Source: JBPESN01 sp051710625 (GTDB lineage: Bacteria; Pseudomonadota; Gammaproteobacteria; Enterobacterales; Enterobacteriaceae). Taken from it: a stretch of DNA of 18,872 nt. The notes below the pieces were generated by a model. It was given only the letters and a program-made list of their open reading frames with translations. It was not told the DNA's origin and ran no database searches. Positions 8,208 through 16,157 of this stretch are shown piece after piece; positions within the stretch are counted from its first letter, which is position 1; the number at the start of each line of letters is the position of its first letter. The position numbers and the translations under genes are program-made. Location: contig NZ_JBPESN010000044.1 of assembly GCF_051710625.1 (NCBI RefSeq), positions 1 through 18,872 of the forward strand, given 5' to 3'.

Positions 8208-9314
8208 TTAATGCGCCAACTGGCGCAGCATACGGCGCAGAGGCTCGGCAGCGCCCCACAATAGCTGGTCGCCGACGGTAAAGGCTGAAAGATACTCCGG
8301 GCCCATATTTAATTTCCGCAGCCGACCGACCGGGGTTTTCAGCGTACCGGTCACTGCTGCCGGCGTCAGCTCCCGTATCGACAATTCACGATCGTTGGGC
8401 ACCACGGTCACCCAATCATTATGGGTCGCGAGCAGTTGCTCGATTTCCGCCAGCGGCACATCCTTCTTCAGCTTCAGCGTAAACGCCTGGCTATGGCAGC
8501 GTAGAGCGCCTATACGCACGCACAGCCCGTCCACCGGTATCGGCTGGCAGGTATTAAGGATCTTGTTGGTTTCCGCCTGGCCTTTCCACTCTTCGCAGCT
8601 CTGGCCGTTTTCCAGCTGCTTGTCGATCCAGGGGATCAGGCTACCGGCCAGCGGTACGCCAAAATTATCCGTCGGCAGGGTACCGCTGCGGGTCAGTTCG
8701 GTGACCCGACGCTCAATATCCAAAATGGCCGAAGCCGGATCCTGCAACGGTTTGGCTACCGCGCCGTGCAATTGTTCCATTTGCACCAGGAGCTCGCGCA
8801 TATGGCGCGCGCCGCCACCTGATGCCGCCTGATAGGTGGCCACCGAAACCCATTCCACCAAATCTTGGGCAAACAAACCGCCCAGCGACATCAGCATCAG
8901 ACTCACGGTGCAATTACCACCGACAAAGGTTTTGATACCGCGTTCTAGCTCTTGCTGGATGACGGCCTGATTGACGGGATCCAAAATGATAATTGCGTCA
9001 TCGCGCATACGCAGCGACGACGCCGCATCAATCCAGTAGCCCTGCCAGCCGATTTCACGCAGCTGGGGATAGATTTCGTTGGTATAATCGCCGCCTTGAC
9101 AGGTGACAATAATGTCCAGCGCGCTAAGCGCCGCCAGATCCCGCGCATCTTGCAGCACACCCTGCTGGCCGTTTACCGCCGGTGCCGGCTGGCCATGCTG
9201 GAAAGTGGAAAAAAATACCGGGCGGATGGCGTCAAAATCGCGCTCTTCGGTCATGCGCTGCATCAGCACTGAACCGACCATACCGCGCCAGCCGATAAAA
9301 CCAACGTTTTTCAT
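8208..9314 (-). CDS. asd: Aspartate-semialdehyde dehydrogenase
   Basis: Asd reduces beta-aspartyl phosphate to aspartate semialdehyde with NADPH, the branch-point step to diaminopimelate/lysine, threonine, isoleucine and methionine, and so to peptidoglycan. The protein has 368 residues against 367 in E. coli and aligns without gaps of note. The NADP-binding loop GFIGWRGMVGS is at residues 5-15. The catalytic Cys135 is in GGNCTVSLM, Arg267 in CVRIGA and the acid/base His274 in LRCHSQAF. Start: ATG at 9312-9314 with CAGGAC about nine bases upstream. It is transcribed divergently from yhgN and lies upstream of glgB, the enterobacterial arrangement. The frame is complete. Retention is expected, because without Asd the cell cannot make diaminopimelate. 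Confidence 0.98.
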   Translation of the reverse strand: MKNVGFIGWRGMVGSVLMQRMTEERDFDAIRPVFFSTFQHGQPAPAVNGQQGVLQDARDLAALSALDIIVTCQGGDYTNEIYPQLREIGWQGYWIDAASSLRMRDDAIIILDPVNQAVIQQELERGIKTFVGGNCTVSLMLMSLGGLFAQDLVEWVSVATYQAASGGGARHMRELLVQMEQLHGAVAKPLQDPASAILDIERRVTELTRSGTLPTDNFGVPLAGSLIPWIDKQLENGQSCEEWKGQAETNKILNTCQPIPVDGLCVRIGALRCHSQAFTLKLKKDVPLAEIEQLLATHNDWVTVVPNDRELSIRELTPAAVTGTLKTPVGRLRKLNMGPEYLSAFTVGDQLLWGAAEPLRRMLRQLAH

Positions 9315-9522
9315 GTTTAACTGTCCTGCCGTAGGGGGGTGACAAACTATTCCGCCTGCTCTTACTGCGAAGCTTCAGCAGGAAACACTGTGTCCACCTT
9401 ACAAAATGTGGCTGAAATGCCGCAAGTAAAATTATTCGATTTTAAGCCCTTTTTCAGCAACGGCGCTTATACTCTTCCCCTGCCATTGCCGGGACGCCGG
9501 CGCTGATGACGTCGAGGTAATA

Positions 9523-10116
9523 ATGAGCGAAATGATATCGGCTACCGTTTTGTTATTTTTCATTATGGATCCTTTGGGTAACTTGCCCATTTTCATGTCG
9601 GTGCTTAAACATTTGGAGCCGAAGCGGCGGCGTATTATCGTCATCCGGGAAATGTTGATAGCGCTGCTGCTGATGCTGATTTTTTTGTTCGCCGGCGAGC
9701 ATATTCTGTCGTTCCTCAGCTTGCGCACCGAAACGGTGTCGATCTCCGGCGGCATTATTTTATTTTTAATCGCCATCAAAATGATCTTTCCTTCACAGGA
9801 AGGCAATAGCTCCGGCCTGCCGGCGGGTGAGGAGCCGTTTTTGGTGCCGCTGGCGATTCCGCTGGTCGCCGGGCCGTCTATCCTTGCGGCATTGATGCTG
9901 CTTTCGCATCAATATCCTCAACGAATTAATCATTTGGTACTGGCGTTACTGATAGCCTGGGGCCTGTCGGTGGTCATACTGATGCTATCCGACGTCTTTT
10001 TACGCTTGTTGGGCAATAAAGGCGTCAGCGCGCTTGAGCGATTGATGGGGCTATTGCTGGTGATGATCTCGACCCAGATGTTTTTAGATGGCGTCCGCGC
10101 CTATCTGCGCGCCTGA
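9523..10116 (+). CDS. yhgN: MarC/YhgN-family inner-membrane protein
   Basis: A 197-residue protein, the same length as E. coli YhgN, and very similar throughout. About six membrane segments can be drawn (roughly residues 5-27, 40-57, 71-90, 107-127, 136-160 and 170-190). Family signatures are DPLGNLPIF (16-24) and LAIPLVAGPSIL (110-121). The biochemical function of the MarC family is not established; early links to multiple antibiotic resistance were not upheld, so no substrate is assigned. The start is supported by GAGG at 9514-9517, five bases before ATG. A TATACT at 9468-9473 could be its -10 element. It is divergent from asd, as in E. coli, and convergent with gntT. No lesion is seen. Confidence 0.93.
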   Translation: MSEMISATVLLFFIMDPLGNLPIFMSVLKHLEPKRRRIIVIREMLIALLLMLIFLFAGEHILSFLSLRTETVSISGGIILFLIAIKMIFPSQEGNSSGLPAGEEPFLVPLAIPLVAGPSILAALMLLSHQYPQRINHLVLALLIAWGLSVVILMLSDVFLRLLGNKGVSALERLMGLLLVMISTQMFLDGVRAYLRA

Positions 10117-10204
10117 GGGGAAAACGCCATCGCCGGCTCATTTGACCGGGGGTAATAAGCGTTGCCAAGCAGCTCGGGTAAGGGAGCTGGCAGGTCGACG
10201 AGAT

Positions 10205-10237
10205 AAAAAAAGGCACGGCGGGCACACTGCCACGCCG
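10205..10237 (-). terminator. Probable Rho-independent terminator of gntT
   Basis: On the minus strand the stem CGGCGtGGCA / TGCCCGCCG (one bulged base, loop GTG) is followed by TGCC and seven T (complement of 10205-10211). It lies about 36 bases past the gntT stop codon, between the convergent yhgN and gntT. Confidence 0.65.
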
Positions 10238-10272
10238 GACCGCACGTGTTACCACGCGCTATTCGCTGAAGC

Positions 10273-11582
10273 TTAAATCACCATATTCAGCAACAGACAG
10301 CCCAGCAGGCCGCTGGCCGCGATGATGGTTTCCAGCACCGACCAGGAGCGGACGGTCTCGCCGATGGTCAGGTTGAAATACTCCTTGAACAGCCAGAAAC
10401 CGGGGTCATTGACGTGAGAAAAGATCACGCTGCCGTCGCCGACGGCGATAACCATCAGTTGGGGGCTGACACCGGTGGTGGCGATAAGCGGTGCGGCGAT
10501 ACCGCCGGCGGTAATCGCGGCGACCGTCGCCGAAGCCAGCGCAATGCGCAGCGTAGCGGCGATGGTCCAGGCGAGCAACAGCGGTGAAATGGTGCTGCCT
10601 TCCATCAGCAAAGCGATATATTTATCCACGCCGCTGTCTACCAGGACCTGTTTGAAGGCCCCGCCGCCGTTGATAATCAAGAGCATCATGGCGATAATTT
10701 TTATGGAATCGGTAATGGTATTCATCACCTTATCCATAAAGCGGCCGCGATTAAGATTGAACGTGAAGATGGCGATTAGCAAGGCGATAAACGTGGCCAT
10801 AATCGGGTCGCCGAAGAACTCGGTATACGCCAGGATGGGATTGCCCGCCGGTAATACCATTTCGGTAACGGCACGCAGCGCCATTAATACCACCGGAACC
10901 AGCGAAGTCCAGACGCTGACGGCAAAGCTCGGCATCTCCTGCTCGGTAAACTTTTTCGGGGTATACGGACCTTCCGGCACCGGCTTGTCAATATGGCGCA
11001 GGAAACGCGAATAGACCGGCCCGGCCAGAATGACCGTCGGAATGGCGAGGATGGTGCCGTATAACAGCGTTCTATCCATGTCAGCGTGGAAAATGGCGGC
11101 AATTGCGGTAGGGCCAGGGTGCGGCGGCAGGAAGCCGTGCGTTACCGACAGCGCGGCGGCCATTGGCAGTACAGTAGCGAAATACGCGCGTTGGCGGCGA
11201 TACTGAACACCAGCGGCAGCATCAGCACAAAACCAATCTCATAAAACAGCGCGAACCCGACGGTGAAACCCGTTAATACCACAGCCCATTGAATATAATG
11301 CTGTCCAAATTTGTCGATAAGCGTGGTGGCAATACGCTGAGCACCGCCGCAATCCGCCAGCAATTTTCCCAGCATGGAACTGAAACCCATAATCAGCGCC
11401 AGACTGCCCAGTGTGCCGCCAACGCCGTTTTTGATCGATCCGATGACTTTGTTGACCGGCATGCCCTGCAGGATCCCTGCCGCCAGCGCAACTAGGATTA
11501 ACGCGATGAAACCGTTTAATTTAAAACGGATAATCAGGAGCAACAGGAGTGCTACCCCAATGGCAACAATAAAAGGTGGCAT
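10273..11582 (-). pseudogene. gntT: gntT pseudogene: high-affinity gluconate permease, one frameshift
   Basis: GntP-family proton-coupled gluconate transporters are inner-membrane proteins of about 438 residues. The N-terminal part (MPPFIVAIGVALLLLLIIRF ... TVGFALFYEIGFVLMLPLVF) and the C-terminal part (MAAALSVTHGFLPPHPGPTA ... GSVIFSHVNDPGFWLFKEYF ... LLNMVI) match E. coli GntT far better than GntU. They are in different frames: near 11160 about seven bases, corresponding to the VGV of LLYVGVPMAAA, are missing. All other positions are well preserved, including the GGGAFKQVLVDSGVDKYI motif, so inactivation looks recent. The gene lies downstream of gntR and behind GntR- and CRP-like sites. A gntK kinase gene, needed to use gluconate, is absent from the locus. 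A restart at the internal ATG after the frameshift would lack the first helices. Confidence 0.93.
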
Positions 11583-11668
11583 GATAATTCCCCAATAAAT
11601 ATCTGTCCGAACCGGTAAGTCGCGCGCCGGTCAATCGGTGATAGTCTTCAAATCGTATCTTACGAGAT

Positions 11669-11700
11669 GATGTTGCCGGTATCATGATACCGGTAACATC
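11669..11700 (-). promoter_or_regulatory. GntR operator: 32 bp palindrome holding two overlapping GntR boxes
   Basis: The 16-base arms at 11669-11684 and 11685-11700 are inverted copies with one mismatch. They contain the two boxes ATGTTGCCGGTATCAT (11670-11685) and ATGATACCGGTAACAT (11684-11699), both close to the GntR operator form ATGTTACCGGTAACAT. The palindrome lies 87-118 bases upstream of the gntT start. In E. coli gntT is repressed by GntR through such operators and induced by gluconate. Here both the repressor and the transporter genes are frameshifted. Confidence 0.75.
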
Positions 11701-11739
11701 TTGCGCTAAGAAATGAATGGGGGAACTAAATTAGTATTT

Positions 11740-11755
11740 TGTGAGCGGGATCATA
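11740..11755. promoter_or_regulatory. CRP-like site upstream of gntT
   Basis: TGTGA (11740-11744), six bases, then TCATA (11751-11755): nine of the ten core positions of TGTGA-N6-TCACA. It is about 40 bases beyond the GntR palindrome on the side away from gntT. GntT synthesis in E. coli depends on CRP, so the placement is reasonable, but the transcription start here is unknown. Confidence 0.5.
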
Positions 11756-11872
11756 TCCTGACCTGAAACGCAGGGTCAGAGAATTCTCCCGGTCGGCAGG
11801 GTGAAGGAAGAAAGCGGATGGCCCTGATCATATGTACTTTGCAACGATAAGTTGCCTGCTCCGGGGTAAGGG

Positions 11873-12842
11873 TCAAATACTTTCCCCGGCCAGTAACGTG
11901 AAACCGACGTCGATTTGCTCGTCAGCGCGCGCTTCGCCCCACAGGCGGGCCAACAGGCAGTCGGCGCTCAGGTGCCCCATTTCCTCACGGGGGGTGAGTA
12001 CGCTGGCCAAGCGCGGATGAACAACGCGGGAGAAGTCGTGACCGTGAAAACTGGCTATTGCCATCTTGTCGGGCACGGCAATTCCCTGGCGCTGGCATTC
12101 AAACAATGCGCCTATGGCCAAGTCGTCATTGGTGGTGATTATGCCGTTGATACCGGGATATTCTCGCTGCGCCTGGCGCAGTAATTTAACACCGGCGGAA
12201 TAGTTGGAGGAGTCCGTCATCATGATGCTATAGGCGGGCAAGCCGGCGTCGCGCATGCCTTGCTCATAGCCTTGCTGCTTAATTATGGTACGTTCATCCT
12301 GTCGGGCGCCGAAATATACCACCTGATGATGCCCACGCTCGACGATAAGCCGGGTCATTTGCCGCGCCGCCTCGAAATTATTAAACCCCACCGCCATATC
12401 CAGACAGGGGGAGATGCAATCCATAATTTCCACCACCGGAATACCCGCCACTTCGATCATTTTCAGCGTACGGGGGGTATGATGGCGTTCGGACAGGATA
12501 AGGCCGTCAATGTTATAAGACAGTAGCGAGGTCAGCCGCAGCTCTTCCAGCTCCGGCGAATAACCGTAGTGCGCTAGCATGGTCTGATAGCCGTTGGCAT
12601 AGGTGACCCGCTCAAATCCCGCGCAGGACTTCGACAAAAACCTGAATAGCGCGGCTGGTGGCGTTGGAGAGGATATCCGGCGCCCGGTTAGGGATATAAC
12701 TCAGACTATCAAGCGCCGCGGCCATCTTCGCCTGCAGCGCCTGGGAGACCCGATCCGGATCGGGCAGATAGCGACTCACCGTCATTTTGGTTACCCCAGC
12801 CTGATCGGCGACATCCTGCAATCCCGGCCTTTTTTTCTTCAT
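11873..12842 (-). pseudogene. gntR: gntR pseudogene: gluconate repressor (LacI/GalR family), frameshifted
   Basis: GntR is the LacI-type repressor of gluconate uptake and Entner-Doudoroff genes (E. coli form 331 residues). The first 76 codons carry the DNA-binding domain (MKKKRPGLQDVADQAGVTKM, TVSRYL, YIPNRAPDILSNATSRAI). About nine residues (GVLLPSLTN in E. coli) are then missing in frame. At the A run 12614-12616 one extra base shifts the frame after VEVLRGI. The rest (NGYQTMLAHYGYSPELEELR ... SFHGHDFSRVVHPRLASVLT ... FTLLAGESI) is well kept in the next frame. A truncated product could still hold the helix-turn-helix, but it would lack the gluconate-binding and dimerisation core. The gene lies between yhhW and gntT on the same strand. 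Confidence 0.94.
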
Positions 12843-12918
12843 TATTAACTTGTTAACCCCCGCCGATCATTCAGCCAAGTTTAACAAAAAAATCCGCTGC
12901 CGAGTATTTTTATCCCGG

Positions 12919-13615
12919 TCAAACCGGGGGCAGATTAAACAGTAGCACTTCGCTATCGTCGTGCGCCGCCAGTACAATACGGCTTTCGTCCGCTACCGCG
13001 AGCGCATCGCCGGTTGTCATATTGACATCATTCACCGTCAACGCGCCGGCGATGACCTGTAGCCACATCCGACGGCAGGGGACGATGGGCAGCGAATCCG
13101 ACCGCCCGCGCGGCGGCGCCCAGCGGGTCAGGGTCATATCCTGGAACACCTGCAGCAAGCCGTCGCGGCCGTCGGGCGGTAGCACCAACTGGGCGACCTT
13201 CGGGCGCCGCAAAGCGGCGTTGTTCGTAGCGCGGCGGCCGGCCGGTTTGCGCCGGCGTTATCCAGATCTGATAGAGATGCAAGGGCGCATCGTCGCGGGC
13301 ATTGTATTCAGAGTGCCGTATCCCGGTCCCGGCCCTCATGATCTGAAACTCACCGGCGTGAATCTGCGCCTGATTGCCCATACTGTTCCGATGCGCGACC
13401 GTGCCGGAGCGCACATAGGTCAGGATTTCCATATCCTTATGCGGCTGCGTGCCGAAACCCTGTCCGGGGGCGATCACGTGCTCGTTTATCACCCGCAACG
13501 CGGAAAAAGCTATAAAATCTAGATGATAGTAATCGGCGAAGGAAAAACTATGCCAGTTGGTCAGCCAGCCGTGATGGGCATAACCGCGATCGCTGGCGGC
13601 GCGCAGGATGTTCAT
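12919..13615 (-). pseudogene. yhhW: yhhW pseudogene: pirin-family quercetin dioxygenase-like protein, one frameshift
   Basis: YhhW is a 231-residue bicupin protein of the pirin family; the E. coli enzyme has quercetin 2,3-dioxygenase activity in vitro and its physiological role is unknown. The N-terminal cupin is complete, including the metal-site region FGTQPHKDMEILTYV and GTGIRHSEYN, up to RYEQRRFAAPEGR. An extra C in the GGG run at 13191-13193 then shifts the frame. The C-terminal cupin (QLVLPPDGRDGLLQVFQDMT ... DDSEVLLFNLPPV) follows in the other frame. The start is the ATG at 13613-13615, set by GAGGAG (13624-13629) eight bases upstream, not the TTG two codons earlier. Only one lesion is seen, so loss seems recent. 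It is upstream of gntR as in E. coli. Confidence 0.93.
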
Positions 13616-13740
13616 ATTCAATTCTCCTCACTATTTTCCTTTAGTCTATACGCGACCTGAAAGAATAATAGCGGAAAAATATCATCGCCAAGTTCAAAAA
13701 ATTAGAATGAAAAATCTGCGTCAAGGGATGAACCGGGGAC

Positions 13741-13765
13741 AAAAAAGCCAGCGCACAGGCTGGCT
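13741..13765 (-). terminator. Rho-independent terminator of RyhB
   Basis: Stem AGCCAGC / GCTGGCT with a six-base loop (CTGTGC on the RNA) is followed by six U including the last paired base. It forms the 3' end of RyhB, which Hfq binds. It also lies downstream of yigL and could end read-through from that operon. Confidence 0.88.
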
Positions 13766-13835
13766 GAAATTACTGGAAGCAATGTGAGCAATGTCGTACC
13801 CCCGTGCCAGTATCGCAATAACCGGCAAGCGCGAC
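13741..13835 (-). ncRNA. ryhB: RyhB small regulatory RNA
   Basis: RyhB is an Hfq-dependent, Fur-repressed RNA that shuts off synthesis of iron-using proteins when iron is scarce. The core at 13773-13797 (minus strand), containing CATTGCTCACATTGCTTCC, is identical to the conserved mRNA-pairing core of E. coli RyhB as I recall it. It is followed by AGCCAGC-CTGTGC-GCTGGCT and a T run, the typical RyhB terminator. The 5' half differs from E. coli but forms its own stem (TGCCGGT at 13821-13827 with ACTGGCA at 13805-13811). A start at 13835 fits the promoter upstream and gives about 95 nt, close to the 90 nt of E. coli. Gene order supports it: in E. coli ryhB lies close to yhhW, beyond yhhX. Here yhhX is gone and yigL abuts the promoter. 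Confidence 0.92.
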
Positions 13836-13837
13836 AA

Positions 13838-13870
13838 AACAATAGTAATCATTATCATTCGCACTTGTAA
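13838..13870 (-). promoter_or_regulatory. ryhB promoter with Fur-box-like operator
   Basis: On the minus strand TTACAA (13865-13870), a 17-base spacer and TACTAT (13842-13847) make a plausible -35/-10 pair, seven bases before the proposed RyhB start. Over the -10 and spacer, GATAATGATTACTATTGTT (13838-13856) matches the 19-base Fur consensus at 14 or 15 positions, with GATAATGAT perfect in one half. Fur with iron would block this promoter. The -35 begins only eight bases past the yigL stop codon. Confidence 0.7.
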
Positions 13871-13878
13871 GGTTTTTT

Positions 13879-14685
13879 TTAGCAATCGCCCAGATACATT
13901 GCCCGCAGATAACGGGGAACGGCGTCGTCCTCGTTGCTGCCGATGACCTCCAGGTTCGGCAATGCCTCTTTAAGACGCTGTTGGGCGTTTTGCATAATGC
14001 AGCCTTTGCCGGCCATCGCCAGCATCTCCTGGTCATTCATCCCGTCGCCGAAGGAAATGCAATCCTGCAGTTGATAGCCCAGCAAACTGGCCACCTGTCG
14101 CAGCGCATGCCCTTTGGAAACCCCGCCCGCCATGACTTCCAGGCAAACCGGCAGTGAGAAGCTGACGTTGACCCGATCGCCCCAGCGAGCGTTGAGCGCC
14201 TCTTCCAATACCAGCAGCCGCTGATGATCGTCGCAGGTGAAATACACTTTGCAAATGCCGTCCGTGGGCAGCGCCCCTTGTTGATACACCTGATATTTGA
14301 AGGTGGACTCGCGGAAAAAATCTTCCTGATCGGCGCGATTGCAGTTCATAAACCATTCATCATTGCGGAAGACATTGGTCAGGATCCTCGGGTCCTGATG
14401 CACTACGCTAAACAACTCTGCCGCAATGTCCTTGTCCAGATTGTGGGAGAAGATCAACTCGCCGGCGGTGTTGTGCACCCGCGCGCCGTTAGAGGTGATC
14501 ATGTAGGTGTCAATTTCCAGATTGGCGCGCATCTGCGCCACATCCACATGGTGGCGGCCGGTGGCGAACACGAAGTGGATCCCGCGCGCGGTCAGCAGTT
14601 GCAGGGTTTGTTTGGTGTAGGGAGTAAGCCTGTGGGCCGGGGAGAGCAGTGTGCCATCTAGATCGGACGCAACAATATGGAACAT
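13879..14685 (-). CDS. yigL: HAD-superfamily phosphatase YigL (pyridoxal/sugar phosphate phosphatase)
   Basis: A 268-residue Cof-type HAD hydrolase (E. coli 266). E. coli YigL dephosphorylates pyridoxal phosphate in vitro and helps clear phosphosugars under stress. The catalytic motifs are complete: motif I DLDGTLL with nucleophile Asp8 and acid Asp10, ATGRHH at 41-46, Lys191 in GGVSKGHAL, and the metal-binding GDGMND at 213-218. The C-terminus ends YLRAMYLGDC. It is the last gene of the recQ-rhtC-pldB-yigL run, 46 bases after pldB, and is the only clearly intact member. Since its upstream partners are decayed, its expression now depends on read-through or on an unseen internal promoter. In E. 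coli yigL is a target of the SgrS RNA within the pldB transcript; I could not find an SgrS gene here. Confidence 0.96.
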   Translation of the reverse strand: MFHIVASDLDGTLLSPAHRLTPYTKQTLQLLTARGIHFVFATGRHHVDVAQMRANLEIDTYMITSNGARVHNTAGELIFSHNLDKDIAAELFSVVHQDPRILTNVFRNDEWFMNCNRADQEDFFRESTFKYQVYQQGALPTDGICKVYFTCDDHQRLLVLEEALNARWGDRVNVSFSLPVCLEVMAGGVSKGHALRQVASLLGYQLQDCISFGDGMNDQEMLAMAGKGCIMQNAQQRLKEALPNLEVIGSNEDDAVPRYLRAMYLGDC

Positions 14686-14731
14686 GGGGCGATAGAACCT
14701 CTGGTGTATGCGGCGAAACTAGCGCCGCAGA

Positions 14732-15655
14732 TTAATGATGCCGCATAAAGAAATTAGCGATTAGCGTGAGCGCCCGCGCGCGCAGCGGGTCAGTCTTGAG
14801 TAAAATTTCGTGACGCGCGCTCGTCATCGTTATCGGGCCGTTATTTTCACAGGGATGACCTGCCCGGGCCATGGCCTGACAGAACACCCAGTGGCTACGA
14901 TTGTCGACGATTTTTTCTTCCCCGGCCTGCAGCAGGCCCGGCGTGGTGATAGCCGCAGCCTGCGCCATCACCTGTTGACCGGCTAGCATGCCCTCACGCA
15001 CCCAATGGTAAGTGGGGCCGCCCAGCTGCAGCTCGGGGTAATCGGCCTAATACCGCAGATTGCTACGATAACGCTGACAGCTGTGCGTCAGCATATTGAC
15101 CATTAACGGCCGGGGCCGCCAGGCCAGCCAGAGCGGCCTCGGCAAGCGCAGCCCGAATATCGGCGCGCACAGCGCGGCGGCGTGGCAGGCGTCCGGCTGA
15201 TCAGCCAGAAACAGCGGCAATATGGCGCCGCCCATGGAGTGCGCCAGCGCAAAGCGTCGGCGGTAACCGGTCGGTTGGACAACCCGTTGCCAGAAATGGG
15301 CGAAATCACCGACATAATCAGCGAACTGCAATATATGCCCGCGGTGGCTGTCCGCCAGCAATCGCCCGGAAAGCCCTTGTCCACGGTGATTAATAATCAT
15401 CACATCATAGCCGCACTGAAACAGATCATAAGCCACTTCAGGGTATTTGACATAGCTTTCAATACGGCCGGTGCTGATGACCACCAATTTATCATGATCG
15501 GGGGCGCAAAAGCGCACAAAGCGAATCGGCAGCGACTGCGCGCCGGCGAATTCTCCTTCTTCTCGCCCACGCCAAAAATCCAGTAGCTCGCCGGCAGAGG
15601 ACGCGGCAAATTGCCGTTCACGGGTTAACCACTCCGCGTTACGCACCCGGCACAT
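14732..15655 (-). pseudogene. pldB: pldB pseudogene: lysophospholipase L2, nonsense plus in-frame deletion
   Basis: PldB is an inner-membrane-associated alpha/beta-hydrolase (340 residues in E. coli) that deacylates lysophospholipids. The frame keeps GRIESYVKYPEVAYDLFQCG, the oxyanion region INHRGQGLSGRLLAD and the nucleophile elbow AHSMGG. After PIFGLRLPRPLWLAWRPRPL it jumps to MVNMLTHSCQRYRSNLRY, lacking roughly 30 residues found in E. coli. A TAG at 15047-15049 then replaces an aromatic residue before ADYPELQLGGPTYHWVREGM. The remainder to HEILLKTDPLRARALTLIAN is in the same frame. The first product would be 202 residues and lacks the C-terminal catalytic region. Start: ATG at 15653-15655, with only a weak GAGG about 14 bases upstream. 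It follows rhtC by 14 bases. Confidence 0.93.
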
Positions 15656-15669
15656 CGCCCGGCGTCGCC

Positions 15670-16140
15670 TCAGCGCGACAAAATGAGGTTAATGCCGAAG
15701 CCGGCAAACAACATGCCGGCCACGCCATCAATCCAGCGCGCAAGACGCTGATAGCCGCGGCGCATCGCCGGCAAGGGCGGATACCACCGCCACCAGGGAA
15801 AACCACAGCAGGGTTTCGCCCAAAATCAGGGCAAATATTCCTAAACGGGCGCCGGCGCCAACATCATCGCCAACGAAGAGCGAGAAGAGGCTACCAAAGT
15901 AAATGACCGCCTGGGATTGGCCAGATTGGTTAACAAACCGCGCAAAAAGCGATGTTCCCGGCCGTCGGCTCGTAGCAATTGCTAGCCCATCTAGCAAAGA
16001 TAAGACCGCCGCCGACGGTAATAAGGCTGTGCAGCCAGGCCATGCGGCTCAAAAGCAAATGCAGCCCCAACAGAGTTACCGCCCCCCAGATAGCCACCCC
16101 GAGGGTGATGCCCAGGACGCCGTACATCGCCTGGCGAACC
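15670..16140 (-). pseudogene. rhtC: rhtC pseudogene: threonine exporter (RhtB/LysE family), 5' deleted and multiply broken
   Basis: RhtC (206 residues, inner membrane) exports threonine. The first 35-40 residues, including the MSPGPDFFFV-type start, are missing; homology begins at about VRQAMYGVLGITLGVAIWGA, less than 20 bases after the recQ stop codon. Further lesions: one base lost after GGGL; TAG at 15991-15993 (Trp of YLCWMGYQ) and at 15982-15984; one base lost at NP-KAVIYFGS; and a shift near 15776 before MRRGYQRLARWIDGVAGMLF. The C-terminus FGINLILSR is intact. The order recQ-rhtC-pldB agrees with E. coli, except that rhtB, which sits between rhtC and pldB there, is absent. Confidence 0.9.
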
Positions 16141-16157
16141 TATCGGCCTTACCGCCT

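Noticed and set aside
7862..8264. Two long overlapping open frames on opposite strands (7862-8182 minus, 7938-8264 plus)
   Set aside because: They are antisense to each other in GC-rich DNA, have no ribosome site or family resemblance, and the plus one overlaps the end of asd.
10475..11014. A 179-codon plus-strand open frame
   Set aside because: It is antisense to the well-conserved gntT sequence and has no ribosome site; a shadow frame.
12914..12928. CCCGGT-CAA-ACCGGG hairpin at the end of yhhW
   Set aside because: It includes the yhhW stop codon and is followed on the minus strand by ATAAAAATA rather than a T run, so it is not a convincing terminator.
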